DNA of 64,000 bases, from positions 248,001 to 312,000 of the forward strand of contig NZ_JAGSYC010000022.1 of the NCBI RefSeq assembly GCF_025685545.1, written 5' to 3'. Position numbers and translations under genes: made by a program. Origin of the DNA: Granulicella paludicola (GTDB lineage: Bacteria > Acidobacteriota > Terriglobia > Terriglobales > Acidobacteriaceae). Position 1 is the first letter of the stretch, and each line of letters starts with the position of its first letter. This document shows positions 17,785 to 27,483 of this stretch, in pieces. The notes under the pieces were generated by a model. It saw nothing but the letters and a program-made list of their open reading frames with translations. It was not told the DNA's origin and ran no database searches.

Positions 17785-17818
17785 AAAGACAAAGCAGTAG
17801 GACCTGAAGGCCTACTGC
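17782..17818 (-). terminator. Terminator of the mre-rod operon
   Basis: On the minus strand GCAGTAGG (17811-17818) pairs with CCTACTGC (17794-17801) around a 9-nt loop, followed by TTTGTCTTTTC. It starts 25 nt after the rodA stop. Confidence 0.75.
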
Positions 17819-17842
17819 CTGACCTGCTACCTATTCGGCGCC

Positions 17843-18940
17843 TCAATTCACAAATCGCCGCATCCGGATATTCATCACGATCCCCAGGGCCAGAAAGCTG
17901 AACAGGACCGAAGACCCGCCGTAGCTCATCAGCGGCAGCGGAATACCGGTCACCGGCATCAATCCCACGCACATGCCTATATTGATAGCGATCTGGAAGA
18001 GCATGACCGCCATAATGCCCATGATAATCAGCGTTCCCGGCGGATCAGCAGCGGTCTGGGCGTTCTGAATCAGCCGCACAAGGATAAGAAAGTACAGCAG
18101 CAGCACCCCGACCGCGCCGATAAAGCCATGCTCCTCGCAGAAGGCAGCGAAGATGAAATCGGTATACGGAATTGGTAGGAAATCGCCCTGGGTCTGCGTA
18201 CCCTTGCTGGTTCCCTTACCCCAAAGCCCACCCGAACCCACCGCGATGAGCGACTGACGGATCTGATACCCGGAGCCTTTAGGATCACTGTCTGGATTGA
18301 GGAAAGCGTCGATGCGCTTCTGTTGATAGGGTTTCAGGTGTTTGCCGCTGGCGACCGCCAGCCCGCCGAGAAGCGCGATGCCGGCAAGGATGATGCCAGC
18401 CTGACGCAGCCTCATGCCGCCGAGAAACAGCCCCGTAATCAGGATCGGCGAGTAGGTGAGGGCCGTGCCCAGATCGGGCTGCGTCAGCACCAGCACCATC
18501 GGGCCGCCAATGAGTGCAAAGGACTTACCGACCTCCGGCCAGCTCATCTCGCGTCCATTGGCAATGATCTCCCAGAAAAAGCGAGCCGCGACGATGATGA
18601 GCACAAGCTTGACCCACTCCGACGGCTGGAAGTGAACCCCACCGCCGAGGTTGATCCAGCGGCGCGCACCAAGCACCTTCTGCCCGACCAGCTTCACCGT
18701 GACCAGGCAGCCGACGCCGATCCCATACGCCCAGTAGGCCACACCCAGCAGCCGGTGATAGTCAATGAACGAAATGGCAAACATCAACACGATGCCGACG
18801 CCAATAAAGAGCATCTGCTTCTGCTGGAAGCCGTGAAACTTCGTCATCTCGGTGGCAGAGCGAATCTCCAGCACGCTGATCACGGAAAGAAGAAGGACAA
18901 AGCCAAGCAGCACCCAGTCGAAGTCACGAAATCGAACCAT
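17843..18940 (-). CDS. rodA: Rod-shape peptidoglycan polymerase RodA (SEDS family)
   Basis: 365 residues with about ten membrane helices. SEDS signatures include GARRWINLGGGVHFQPSEWVKL and the C-terminal MSYGGSSVLFSFLALGIVMNI. The Trp-Ile-Asn-Leu/QPSE block and SYGGSS are diagnostic for RodA/FtsW. It polymerises glycan strands from lipid II together with the class B PBP encoded just upstream: the ATG follows the mrdA stop with no gap. It is the last gene of the mreC-mreD-mrdA-rodA operon, and a terminator follows. Confidence 0.93.
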   Translation of the reverse strand: MVRFRDFDWVLLGFVLLLSVISVLEIRSATEMTKFHGFQQKQMLFIGVGIVLMFAISFIDYHRLLGVAYWAYGIGVGCLVTVKLVGQKVLGARRWINLGGGVHFQPSEWVKLVLIIVAARFFWEIIANGREMSWPEVGKSFALIGGPMVLVLTQPDLGTALTYSPILITGLFLGGMRLRQAGIILAGIALLGGLAVASGKHLKPYQQKRIDAFLNPDSDPKGSGYQIRQSLIAVGSGGLWGKGTSKGTQTQGDFLPIPYTDFIFAAFCEEHGFIGAVGVLLLYFLILVRLIQNAQTAADPPGTLIIMGIMAVMLFQIAINIGMCVGLMPVTGIPLPLMSYGGSSVLFSFLALGIVMNIRMRRFVN

Positions 18941-20881
18941 CTATCGTGTTCCGCCTGTCGGATCGGGGGTAGCAGGAGCAGTACCGCTGATGCCTGAGGG
19001 TGCGTCCGCATGGTCTTCGGCGGCTGGCTTCGGCGCAGCCGCCAGCTTCATCAGATTGCCCGAGCGTTCGCGCTGCTTGTTCACATACGCCGTAATCACC
19101 TGAGCCGCCAGCTTGGCGGAGTTATTGCCCCAGTAGCCGTGCTCCCAAAGGACAGCCACCACGATGTCTGGATTGCGACGCGGCGTCATACCAACGAACC
19201 AGGCATTGGGAATCGTGGACTTATCAGCGCTACCCTTCTTTCGTCCGCTGACGACATCAGCCGTGCCGGTCTTGCCCGCAAAATCGATGCCTTCTAGATG
19301 AGCTTCATACGCCGTGCCGATGGTGCTCTGCGTAACGTTGGCCATGTCATCGGTGATGATCTGCCAGTTGGCGGGCGAAATGTCGATCTTCTTCACGCCG
19401 GAGCCCGGGTGCGCGTCTTCTATGGCCTGCAACATCTCGGGCGAGACCTCGTCTGGGAAGACAACGTGGGGGCGAACAAAAACTCCACCGGAAGCAATGC
19501 CGCTGAGCGCGCGAGCCAGTTGGATCGGGCTGGCCTGCAGAGCTCCCTGACCGATGCCTACCGAAGGAGTCTCGCCGGCGTACCACTTGTCATGCTGCGC
19601 CTTCAGCTTCCACTCTGCACTGGGCATGATGCCGGTAGCTTCATCGGGAAGGTCGATGCCCGTCTTCTGACCGATGCCGACCTCGTGCCCGTACTTCGCG
19701 ATCGTTTCAATGCCGAGCCTGTCCGCAAGTGTGAAATAGTAGCTGTCGCAGGAGTACGGCAAAGCATTGTGAATGTCGACCATGCCGTGGTGCTTGTCGC
19801 AGCTGAAAAAGTGGCCTTGCAGTGTCACTCCTCCATTGCAGACGACGTGCATATTCTGCGCGGCGTTCTCCTCAAGCCCAGCAAGCGTCATGATGACCTT
19901 GAACGTCGACCCCGGAGCCAGCTGAGCCTGAATCGCCTTATTCATCAGCGGATGGTTCGGGTCGTTGATGATCTGGTTCCAATAAGACTTGCTCAGGCGG
20001 ACAGCGAACTGGTTCGGATCAAAGGTTGGCCCCGAAGCCATCGCAAGGATCTCGCCGGTATGCGGATCCATGGCAACAATCGCTCCCGACTTGCCCTCGA
20101 GCGCCTTCTCCGCGGCCATTTGCACATCGAGATCGATGGTCAGCCGCAAATCCTTGCCAGGCGTAGCCAGCTCCTGCCCCAGCACGCCAACCTCTTTGCC
20201 GTGCGAGTTCACAATCACATCGCGCGCGCCATCGGTGCCACGCAGCACCTCGTCATACGCTTCTTCGACGCCGAACTTCCCGACCACATCGCCGGGGGCG
20301 TAGAAGGCGAACTTCGACTGATTCAGATCGTTCTCTGAGACCTCGCCAACGTAGCCGATAAGGTGAGCCGCGAAGCCATCACGGGGATAGAGGCGGCGCT
20401 GCTCCTCCACCGTCTCCAGCTCTGGCAGCTCGTTGCGATGCGCTTCAATGAAAGCCTGCTCGTCTGGGGTAATGTCCTGCTTCAGCGGAATGGGCTGATA
20501 CTTGGGCGCGTACTGATACTTGCGCAGAATGCCCTGGATGTCATCGACGGTCATGTGCAGACCAGTCGCGATAAGCGGCAGATCGCTGTCGAGGTTCTTC
20601 TGGTCGCGCAGGAGCAGGCAGCGAACCGAGGGATAGTTGTCCACGATGATGCGGCCTTCACGATCGAAGATGCGGCCACGCGGCGCGAGCACAGGCTCCT
20701 TGCGGATGCGATTCTGGTCAGCAAGGACGCGGTAGCCATCCGCTCCGAGAATTTGCAGACGCCAAAGACCCGCGCCAAGAATAAAAAGCACCAGCGCAAC
20801 GACATACTGCGAAGCGTGGAGCTTCACGGTGGAGAGCTTCTCTTCCCGAGTGATGCTTTCGAGATCTTCTTCAATGGCCAT
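18941..20881 (-). CDS. mrdA: Penicillin-binding protein 2 (elongasome transpeptidase)
   Basis: 646 residues. A single N-terminal membrane anchor (about 25-43) is followed by the PBP dimerisation domain (APRGRIFDREGRIIVDNYPS at 66-85) and the transpeptidase domain. The three active-site motifs are visible: S325-T-F-K, S377-C-D, and K537-T-G-T. It cross-links peptidoglycan in the lateral wall in partnership with RodA. The proline-rich C-terminal tail (TAPATPDPTG) is a short extension. It sits between mreD (96-bp gap) and rodA (abutting). Confidence 0.93.
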   Translation of the reverse strand: MAIEEDLESITREEKLSTVKLHASQYVVALVLFILGAGLWRLQILGADGYRVLADQNRIRKEPVLAPRGRIFDREGRIIVDNYPSVRCLLLRDQKNLDSDLPLIATGLHMTVDDIQGILRKYQYAPKYQPIPLKQDITPDEQAFIEAHRNELPELETVEEQRRLYPRDGFAAHLIGYVGEVSENDLNQSKFAFYAPGDVVGKFGVEEAYDEVLRGTDGARDVIVNSHGKEVGVLGQELATPGKDLRLTIDLDVQMAAEKALEGKSGAIVAMDPHTGEILAMASGPTFDPNQFAVRLSKSYWNQIINDPNHPLMNKAIQAQLAPGSTFKVIMTLAGLEENAAQNMHVVCNGGVTLQGHFFSCDKHHGMVDIHNALPYSCDSYYFTLADRLGIETIAKYGHEVGIGQKTGIDLPDEATGIMPSAEWKLKAQHDKWYAGETPSVGIGQGALQASPIQLARALSGIASGGVFVRPHVVFPDEVSPEMLQAIEDAHPGSGVKKIDISPANWQIITDDMANVTQSTIGTAYEAHLEGIDFAGKTGTADVVSGRKKGSADKSTIPNAWFVGMTPRRNPDIVVAVLWEHGYWGNNSAKLAAQVITAYVNKQRERSGNLMKLAAAPKPAAEDHADAPSGISGTAPATPDPTGGTR

Positions 20882-20977
20882 TTGGATGCCCTGTAGATGA
20901 TTGTATGCGCTTTGCGCGGGTCTGCTGAGTTAGACGGTTACAGCATGAAACCGGGTCGTTACGGGTCGAGCAACTGA

Positions 20978-21502
20978 CTAGTCCCGCGTCTTGAAGCGGT
21001 CGAGCAAAAAGTAAAGCGGAATCCCAACGGCGGTATTCGCAACCGCCCGCAGCAGCTCGTGTACCGGTTGCAGCCGAAAAGTCGGGTCAGCCAGCAGCCA
21101 GCGCGAGATGAGAAAGATCAGCGCGCTGTGCAGCAGGCTGAATAGGAAGGTAATCAGGCCGCGATTAACGGGGTTTTCCATATCCACCGCGAAACCGACG
21201 CTCGCTGCGAGATAGCCGATGATCGCTTTGGCGATGCCGAAGACTCCAAACGGGTGGTTCGTTAGGCCGTCCTGAAAGAGTCCGATGGCCGTGCCGGTGA
21301 GCGTGCCGGAGATCTGGCTGCGCCGAGCAACAGCGAAGAATATTGTCGCGATCAACGGCAGATCGAGGATGCCGAGGCGCGGGAAGGTCTTAGGCAATAG
21401 GGACTGCAGGATCAGGCAGACCAGCGGCGCCAGAATGGTCACCGAAGGGTGAAAGCCATACTGGTCCATCTCGCGCCGGGATGTGTAACTGAGTTCTGCC
21501 AT
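20978..21502 (-). CDS. mreD: Rod shape-determining protein MreD
   Basis: 174 residues, small and very hydrophobic, with about five membrane helices (for example VTILAPLVCLILQSLLP and FLFSLLHSALIFLISRWLL). MreD is poorly conserved, so the call rests on size, topology and its position 4 nt after mreC and before mrdA, the standard mreCD-mrdA-rodA order. It helps couple MreC to the elongasome. Confidence 0.85.
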   Translation of the reverse strand: MAELSYTSRREMDQYGFHPSVTILAPLVCLILQSLLPKTFPRLGILDLPLIATIFFAVARRSQISGTLTGTAIGLFQDGLTNHPFGVFGIAKAIIGYLAASVGFAVDMENPVNRGLITFLFSLLHSALIFLISRWLLADPTFRLQPVHELLRAVANTAVGIPLYFLLDRFKTRD

Positions 21503-21506
21503 CGGA

Positions 21507-22742
21507 CTAGTCTTCCTGGGGTGGTTCTGAGGTCGTCGGAGTGCTCTCGGTGGGGGTCTGCTTCGGCGTGGACCGAGGCGCCCGTGGCGGCGGCGTATAA
21601 CTGGAGGCCGGCGCGGCCGCGCCCGGTGTCAGCGACTCCGCCGGTGGGCTGTCATTGGGGCTGTAACGGTCCGGATGCAGCGCTGGCTTCGGATGCGGAA
21701 TACCGGTGCTGGGCGCGCCCGGGGTTCCGCCTGCCGGCGTGTCGGGAGCACTCGGATTGTTCGGGTCGATAGGTTCATCGGGGTGAATACTTGGCAGCTT
21801 TTCAGCAACAAGGTCCGCGGCACGCTTCATCTCGTCGGCGCGCTGCTGCGCGGCAGCGGCATCCTGTTGCGCGCTCGGCGTTAGATTACTCTGCGTGCCC
21901 GTAATGACAAGCACCTCCTCCAGCTCGGTTAGGTTCGCCGCGGGCTTGATGGAGATGGCCGTATAAGGCTGGTGCTGCGGATCGGGCGCAATCGATTCGA
22001 TTCTGCCGACGGGAATGCCGCGAGGAAATACCAGGTCGCCGCCGGAAGTCAGTACCTGCTCGCCGGGCTTGATGCGGGAGTCGGCCGTGAGGTTATTGAT
22101 CTGCACCTCGCCCGCCGCAGCGCCTCGCAGAATGCCGCGGATGCGCGTGGAGGCCAGGATGACGCCCGCCCCAGAGCTTGGGTCCGAGATAAGCAATACC
22201 TGCGCGGTATGCGGATACACGTCGCGCAGCTTGCCCACAATGCCGTCCGGAGTAATAACCGCCTGCTCTGGCTTCAGCCCGTCAGCCGAGCCCTTATCGA
22301 TGAGGATAAGCCGCGAGCGGTCCGAACCACTGGTTCCAATTACCTGTGCAGCTACGGTGGAGCTGACATACTGCTGCTTGAAGTCCAGCAGCTTCTGCAA
22401 GCGGCGTCCCTGCACGGCGTCCTCGGAGAAAGACGCCTCCTCTTCGCGAATGCGGGCCAGATCTAGTTTCAGCTGCGCGTCCTGCTGGCGCACGTGGCGC
22501 AGGTCCATATAGTTGGACCACACGCCCCGCACCTTGAGGCTGGAACCGTGAAGAATGCGCTCGATCGGCGTCACCGTGGCAGAGATCCAGCGCCGCGAGA
22601 GCGTAGACTCCCGTCCATCCGGCATATCCGTCCCCAATCCCTGAGCAGGCCGCTGCACCTGCATCGCAAGCGCCACGACCTGCGCAACGATCACGGCGAT
22701 GAGCACCAGCGGGTTCTTGTATCGGGTAAAAAATGAGTCCAT
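21507..22742 (-). CDS. mreC: Rod shape-determining protein MreC
   Basis: 411 residues from ATG 22742. One N-terminal membrane helix (LVLIAVIVAQVVALAMQV) precedes a coiled coil (about 75-115, DAQLKLDLARIREEEASF) and the MreC beta domain (VIGTSGSDRSRLILIDKGSADGL, VLLISDPSSGAGVIL, GEQVLTSGGDLVFPRGIPVG). The last 100 residues are a Pro/Thr/Ser-rich tail, longer than usual. MreC organises PBP2/RodA outside the membrane. No mreB gene lies in the window; the operon starts here, divergent from recG. Earlier in-frame starts overlap recG and are rejected. Confidence 0.92.
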   Translation of the reverse strand: MDSFFTRYKNPLVLIAVIVAQVVALAMQVQRPAQGLGTDMPDGRESTLSRRWISATVTPIERILHGSSLKVRGVWSNYMDLRHVRQQDAQLKLDLARIREEEASFSEDAVQGRRLQKLLDFKQQYVSSTVAAQVIGTSGSDRSRLILIDKGSADGLKPEQAVITPDGIVGKLRDVYPHTAQVLLISDPSSGAGVILASTRIRGILRGAAAGEVQINNLTADSRIKPGEQVLTSGGDLVFPRGIPVGRIESIAPDPQHQPYTAISIKPAANLTELEEVLVITGTQSNLTPSAQQDAAAAQQRADEMKRAADLVAEKLPSIHPDEPIDPNNPSAPDTPAGGTPGAPSTGIPHPKPALHPDRYSPNDSPPAESLTPGAAAPASSYTPPPRAPRSTPKQTPTESTPTTSEPPQED

Positions 22743-22883
22743 GGGGAGACAGCAGCGCGCGAGAGACCGATCCGTTCTATATCTATTATTCCACTCTGAT
22801 TGAAGCGTTGCGAGGGGGGCTGTGGGAAGTGTCGAGGCGTATGCCTTCTGCACAGCCTCACTGCTACCATCGAAGCCGTGCCG

Positions 22884-25298
22884 ATGGACCTGAAGACTCC
22901 GGTGAAGTACATCAAGCGCGTAGGCGAGCGAGTCGCCGCGGGCCTGGCGGAGCGCGGAATTGTCACAATCGAAGATCTGCTCTACCACCTACCCTTTCGC
23001 TACGAAGACAGACTTCACCCCAAACCCCTAAGCACCTATCGCCCAGGAGATATAGCAGGCCTGATCGGTGAAGTTCGCGGCAGTGCCTTCCTGAAGACAC
23101 GCGGAGCGCCCATCTTCGAGATGACGGTCGGCATCAAGCCGCCTCCGCAGGGTTCCAAGGAAGAGTTGGATGGTCTCTTGAGACCACCGCCGTTAGCCGT
23201 GCTGGAGACGATCAAGTGCCTGTGGTTTCACGGCGGGTACCTGAAGGACAAGTTCAAAGCCGGTCAGATGATCGCGCTCTACGGCAAGCTCGAAAGCTCG
23301 CGCACCGGAAGTGCGCTCGGCATGATGCCCGGTGCAGGCGCGGCGGGTGTGAAGTTCAAGATGGTGCAGCCGACCTTCGAGATTCTCCCCGACGCGATGG
23401 CTACCGGCGAGGACGCCGAGTTCACCATGTTGGAGATGGGCCGCATCGTCCCGGTGTACGAATCGCTCGGCGGCAAAACGCCATGGGGTGCGAAGCTGAC
23501 CTCGCGCTGGCTGCGTCGTGTCATGTGGACGGTCTTCAAGGAGTTGCTCGAAAACGGAGCCGAGGCCGACGAGACGCTGCCCACGCTGCTGCGCGAGCGA
23601 CTCGGTCTGCCCGGGCGCATGGAGTCATTGCAAGGTCTTCACTTCCCGGCCGCCGGCACAGTGATGACCGAGCTGATGAGCGCTCGGACCCCCGCGCATC
23701 GTCGCCTGATCTTCGAAGAGTTCTGGTATCTGGAGCTTGGCCTGGAGCTCAAGCGACGCAGACTGCGCGAACGCGAAGGCACCGTTTTCGTAACCGATGC
23801 CAAGGTGCGCGAAGCTCTGAAACAAGTGTTGCCGTTCAAACCCACCAGCGCGCAAAAGCGCGTTCTCGGTGAGATCGCCGGAGACATGCGGAAGCCACAG
23901 CCGATGCGCCGCCTGCTGCAGGGCGATGTAGGCTCAGGCAAGACCATCGTGGCATTTCAGGCCGCCTTAGTGGCAATCGAAAACGGTTATCAGGTAGCCA
24001 TGATGGCCCCGACGGAGATCCTCGCCACGCAGCATTATCTAGGCGCGAAGAAACTCCTCGGCGGCGTCGTGTCGCCGAAGACAGGCAAACCCTACCGCGT
24101 CGCACTGCTGACCGGGTCGCTCGATGACCGCAGCAAGCGCGAGGTGCGCGGGCGTATCTTTCGCGGCGAGGTGGATCTTGCGATTGGCACGCATGCGCTG
24201 GTCGAAGAGAAGGTCGACTTCGACAACCTCGGCCTCGTCATCGTGGACGAGCAGCACCGCTTCGGCGTGCAGCAGCGCTTCCAGCTGATGCGCAAGCCCG
24301 GTGCCAGCGGTGTCGCCACCGAGCCCGATGTGCTGGTGATGACCGCTACGCCGATTCCGCGCACGCTGGCACTCACCATGTACGGCGACCTTGAGGCGAG
24401 CGTGATCGATGAGCTCCCCCCAGGCCGTTCCCCGATTGTGACCCGCCGCCTGCAGCAGGACCGCAGCGATGAGGTGTGGGGCTTCGTCCGCAAGCAAGTC
24501 GAGGCAGGGCGACAAGCATACGTGGTCTACCCCGTCATCGAAGGCGAGAAGGACGATCAACCAGAGCTGGACTTCGCTTCCGCAACAGATGAAGAATCGC
24601 TAAGTCTTCAAGCAGAAACTTCTGTCGCGCTGAAGACAAAGAAGGGCTCGACAGAGAAAGCCCCTCGCAAAAAGCCACAACGACAGAAGCTGCGCTCCGC
24701 CACCGAGATGTTTGAAGAGTTGAGCGCCGGTGCATTGAAGGGACTGAGGCTTGGCCTGCTCCACGGCCGCATGAGCGCCGACGACAAGGAAGTCACCATG
24801 GCACGCTTCAAGCGCGGCGAGATTGACGTCCTCGTGTCTACGACAGTCATCGAGGTCGGCGTCGATGTGCCAAACTCCACCGTCATGGTCATCGAGCACG
24901 CCGACCGCTTCGGCCTCGCCCAGATGCACCAGCTGCGCGGGCGAGTCGGTCGCGGTGCAGCGAAGAGCTATTGCGTTCTGGTGACGAGTGCCGCGATCTC
25001 GCCTGAAGCCGACGAACGCCTGAACGCCATGGTGCGTACGCAGAACGGCTTTGAGCTCGCCGAGTTCGATCTGCAACTGCGCGGCCCAGGCGAGTTCTTT
25101 GGGACGCGGCAGGCAGGCCTGCCCGAGTTCCGCGTAGCCAACCTTGCCCGCGATCGCGACCTGCTGGAGCTAGCCAAGATCGAAGCCGCCCGCTTCGTCG
25201 AAGCCCCCGACCCTGCGATGCCACGGCCAGAGATCGAAGCCGTATGGGCTCGACTCAAACAGCAGTGGCAACGCAGGTATGGGCTAGTCGAAGCGTAA
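22884..25298 (+). CDS. recG: ATP-dependent DNA helicase RecG
   Basis: 804 residues from ATG 22884. The N-terminal wedge/OB domain (about 50-170) includes LYHLPFRYEDR, which is RecG-typical. Helicase motifs are GDVGSGKT (347-354, Walker A), DEQHRFGVQQR (motif II, a DEQH box), MTATPIPRTLA (III) and the TRG/C-terminal GRVGRG. An unusual charged insert of about 60 residues (Lys-rich, KKGSTEKAPRKKPQRQK) lies between the two RecA lobes near residue 575. RecG remodels stalled replication forks and Holliday junctions. It is divergent from mreC and converges on the receiver gene, 3 bp apart. Confidence 0.95.
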   Translation: MDLKTPVKYIKRVGERVAAGLAERGIVTIEDLLYHLPFRYEDRLHPKPLSTYRPGDIAGLIGEVRGSAFLKTRGAPIFEMTVGIKPPPQGSKEELDGLLRPPPLAVLETIKCLWFHGGYLKDKFKAGQMIALYGKLESSRTGSALGMMPGAGAAGVKFKMVQPTFEILPDAMATGEDAEFTMLEMGRIVPVYESLGGKTPWGAKLTSRWLRRVMWTVFKELLENGAEADETLPTLLRERLGLPGRMESLQGLHFPAAGTVMTELMSARTPAHRRLIFEEFWYLELGLELKRRRLREREGTVFVTDAKVREALKQVLPFKPTSAQKRVLGEIAGDMRKPQPMRRLLQGDVGSGKTIVAFQAALVAIENGYQVAMMAPTEILATQHYLGAKKLLGGVVSPKTGKPYRVALLTGSLDDRSKREVRGRIFRGEVDLAIGTHALVEEKVDFDNLGLVIVDEQHRFGVQQRFQLMRKPGASGVATEPDVLVMTATPIPRTLALTMYGDLEASVIDELPPGRSPIVTRRLQQDRSDEVWGFVRKQVEAGRQAYVVYPVIEGEKDDQPELDFASATDEESLSLQAETSVALKTKKGSTEKAPRKKPQRQKLRSATEMFEELSAGALKGLRLGLLHGRMSADDKEVTMARFKRGEIDVLVSTTVIEVGVDVPNSTVMVIEHADRFGLAQMHQLRGRVGRGAAKSYCVLVTSAAISPEADERLNAMVRTQNGFELAEFDLQLRGPGEFFGTRQAGLPEFRVANLARDRDLLELAKIEAARFVEAPDPAMPRPEIEAVWARLKQQWQRRYGLVEA

Positions 25299-25301
25299 GA
25301 A

Positions 25302-25736
25302 CTAACCAGCGACCGCCATCTCGTGCGGCATCATCTCCGCCGTCGGCATCTGCTTCTTCGGCCCACGCTTGCGAGCGACAAGGATGCGAATGCGGTCTAG
25401 GATCTCGGCGGGAGTGCAGGCCCCTTTGGGCAGGAAGGCGTCGGCTGCGGCCGCACGGTCATAGCCCGTCACCGTGTTCGAAAGGATCAGCGCGGGCAGC
25501 CCAGGCAGGAGCTGCTTGGCGCGGCGGACCAGTTCGTTGCCATCCATTTGCGGCAGCTGCAGATCAGACATCAGCAGGTCGATGGAGCCAGGCAGAGCGC
25601 CCTGGAGGTATTCGATGGCCTCGGCCGCAGAGGCGCAACCGACAACGCGATAACCGCGGGTCTCAAGGAGGAACTTGCGGACAGATAGGACTTGTTCGTT
25701 CGCTTCGACGCAGAGGATCAACTTACGAGGGCGCAT
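25302..25736 (-). CDS. Single-domain response regulator (CheY-like receiver)
   Basis: 144 residues from ATG 25736 (GGAG 10 nt upstream). It consists only of a receiver domain: acidic pocket E11/E14, phospho-acceptor D58 (LLMSDLQLPQMDG), the Ser of ALILSNT and Lys K104 (FLPKG). There is no output domain, so it must act by protein interaction in a phosphorelay. The first acidic-pocket residues are Glu rather than the common Asp-Asp. No kinase is adjacent. It ends 3 bp from recG. Confidence 0.85.
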   Translation of the reverse strand: MRPRKLILCVEANEQVLSVRKFLLETRGYRVVGCASAAEAIEYLQGALPGSIDLLMSDLQLPQMDGNELVRRAKQLLPGLPALILSNTVTGYDRAAAADAFLPKGACTPAEILDRIRILVARKRGPKKQMPTAEMMPHEMAVAG

Positions 25737-26431
25737 GTTTCTTGTTCTCCGTGCCGGTATCTCCGGCTTCAATCGTTAAAGGCTTTTCCAAAAGTGCCGG
25801 GCTGCGGGTTAGCAGGGCGGCGAAGGCATTGTGTTATCTGTGCAAGCTGCATTTCGGGCCGAGCAAAGGCGTTGCCATGCCTGGGAGAGCACGCGCTGCC
25901 AAAACTCGGGTGAAGCTGTGTTCGCGGGGCGAAGAGTCTATCGGGACGCAGGGGGAGTGCTGCCGGTGGGGACTGTGGAAGGCGGTGGAAAGAGTGCAAA
26001 ACTCTCCCCTCCGCTTCCCAGAAGTCTCTGGAAGCAGTGCCGCTGCGTTCTTGGAATGGCTTTGAGACAAAAGGTCTCTCAACCACTCCCTTCGGAGCGC
26101 GGTTAGAGAGAAAAACTGACCATTCGGAGAGGCCTTCGATCGCGCGGCGTGTTACTCACTGTCCCTGCGCGTTGGTCCCGAAAAGCTGGCTTTTCTCAGT
26201 AAATTGTGGTTGAAACGAAATCCAATCCTGGTCGTGACGGCCCCGAGGTCAAGTTGCGACGGGCATAACCGTGACGAGCGATTTGCTGAGAGTACAGACG
26301 TGAACACACCGTGACAACGGCGAAATTTAGGCGAATAACCGAAGGTTTTGAGGTAGCGCGTCCACCGCATCAACGATACCCCTTGCAGATGTTGACGATT
26401 GTGGTTCTCACGCTGTGTAAAAGTGCCTTGG
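25737..26431. other. Non-coding region with three successive hairpins
   Basis: No supported gene in 695 bases. Between 25970 and 26090 three hairpins follow each other: an interrupted long stem (GGAAG at 25977-25981 with 26014-26018, closing AGAGT/ACTCT at 25991-25995/26001-26005), CCAGA/TCTGG at about 26018-26031, and TTGAGAC/GTCTCTCAA at about 26064-26084. A GAAAAGC/GCTTTTC hairpin lies near 26188-26203. A small RNA is possible, but it matches no RNA class I know (not RNase P, tmRNA, SRP or 6S by their cores). Confidence 0.4.
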
Positions 26432-27343
26432 TTATGGCAGGAAAAACCGTCCCATTGCAACGGGAATGGTGCGGCCCGAAATGAACACGTTTTGAACTTT
26501 GCCGTCGAGCCGGGAGGCGCGCGCAGAGATCAAACTCGGCCGCTTCATCTCAATGCCCTGTTCGATGTGCACTTCCGCATCCGGCACAGCGAGCCCATGC
26601 TGCACAAGCCAGGAAATACAGCATCCAGCCGCCGATCCCGTGGCTGGATCTTCGCCGTTATAGAACTGCATGCGCGCATGCCACTGCGGTTTGTCACGCG
26701 ATGTGTTGCCCGTTGGGGCAATGCAGTAGAAGAACTTTGCGCCGATGCTGGCCAGGAACGGATCGGCGCTTCGGCGATCGATCTGGATGCGGCTGGCCAC
26801 CTCGAGTGACCGCAAAGGCACAATGCAGAACGGCAGTCCCGTAGATACGCACTGGGGTGCATATGTTGCTGAAAGATCCTCCGCCCTCAAGCCGAGCAAG
26901 GGTGCAACGACTGCAGGATCACAGACCGTGCCAAATACGGGATCGTTCTGCCGCATCGTGCCGACGACACCCGGCACACCGTCCGTCGGCAGCGCAAAGC
27001 GCACCGGGATCGGCCCTACATTCAGCCGCAGCGTGATCGTCTCCGCGCCACGTAGCGTGGGATGATGCAAGTGCAGCCAAGTCGCAGTTCCTAGCGTCGG
27101 ATGACCGGCAAAGGGAAACTCTTCCTCAGTTGTAAAGATGCGAACGCGGACGCCGTGCTCCGCCTCGTACGCGGGGTCCTCCGGAAAGACGAAGGTCGTT
27201 TCAGCAAGGTTAGTTTCGCGAGCCAGCGCCTGCATCTCTTCGGTAGAAAGCGAGCGTGCATCGTGAAAGACAGCGAGCGGGTTACCGGCAAGCGGCTGCT
27301 CTGCGAAGACATCAAGGATGGAATACTCAAGCGTGCGGGACAT
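26432..27343 (-). CDS. PhzF-family isomerase/epimerase
   Basis: 303 residues. It opens YSILDVFAEQPLAGNPLAVF, the diagnostic PhzF start, with ARETNLAETTFVFP carrying the catalytic Glu region, FPFAGHPTLGTA, and YNGEDPATGSAAGC near residue 235. Members have a diaminopimelate-epimerase fold and act as isomerases on small acids; only PhzF itself makes phenazine. No phenazine genes are nearby, so a housekeeping or detoxification role is more likely. It is divergent from the Cys-rich leader at 27484. Confidence 0.88.
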   Translation of the reverse strand: MSRTLEYSILDVFAEQPLAGNPLAVFHDARSLSTEEMQALARETNLAETTFVFPEDPAYEAEHGVRVRIFTTEEEFPFAGHPTLGTATWLHLHHPTLRGAETITLRLNVGPIPVRFALPTDGVPGVVGTMRQNDPVFGTVCDPAVVAPLLGLRAEDLSATYAPQCVSTGLPFCIVPLRSLEVASRIQIDRRSADPFLASIGAKFFYCIAPTGNTSRDKPQWHARMQFYNGEDPATGSAAGCCISWLVQHGLAVPDAEVHIEQGIEMKRPSLISARASRLDGKVQNVFISGRTIPVAMGRFFLP

Positions 27344-27483
27344 ACTCTGATGGTACTTGCGGGCGAGGGTGGGGAGTTGACAGGTTCGAGCAGTCCCCGT
27401 ACCTTGGTTTTACCGCAATGGGGCAAACTGCTCCATGCTGATGTCTCACATTGGCGGCGGTTCTAAAGTTTAGGAAGACACGT

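Larger units (their letters stand above)
17224..17842. other. Non-coding region upstream of the RNase E/G gene
   Basis: No convincing gene is seen in these 619 bases. It contains a small hairpin (CGTCCGGT at 17709-17716 with 17722-17729), a G-rich tandem motif (17754-17784) and the rodA terminator (17782-17818). The RNase 5' untranslated region presumably lies here; RNase E genes are often autoregulated through their 5' UTR. Confidence 0.6.

Noticed and set aside
21840-21875. Cys-rich run read on the + strand inside mreC
   Set aside because: Lies within a coding gene on the other strand and has no start, terminator or downstream target, unlike the three leader peptides.
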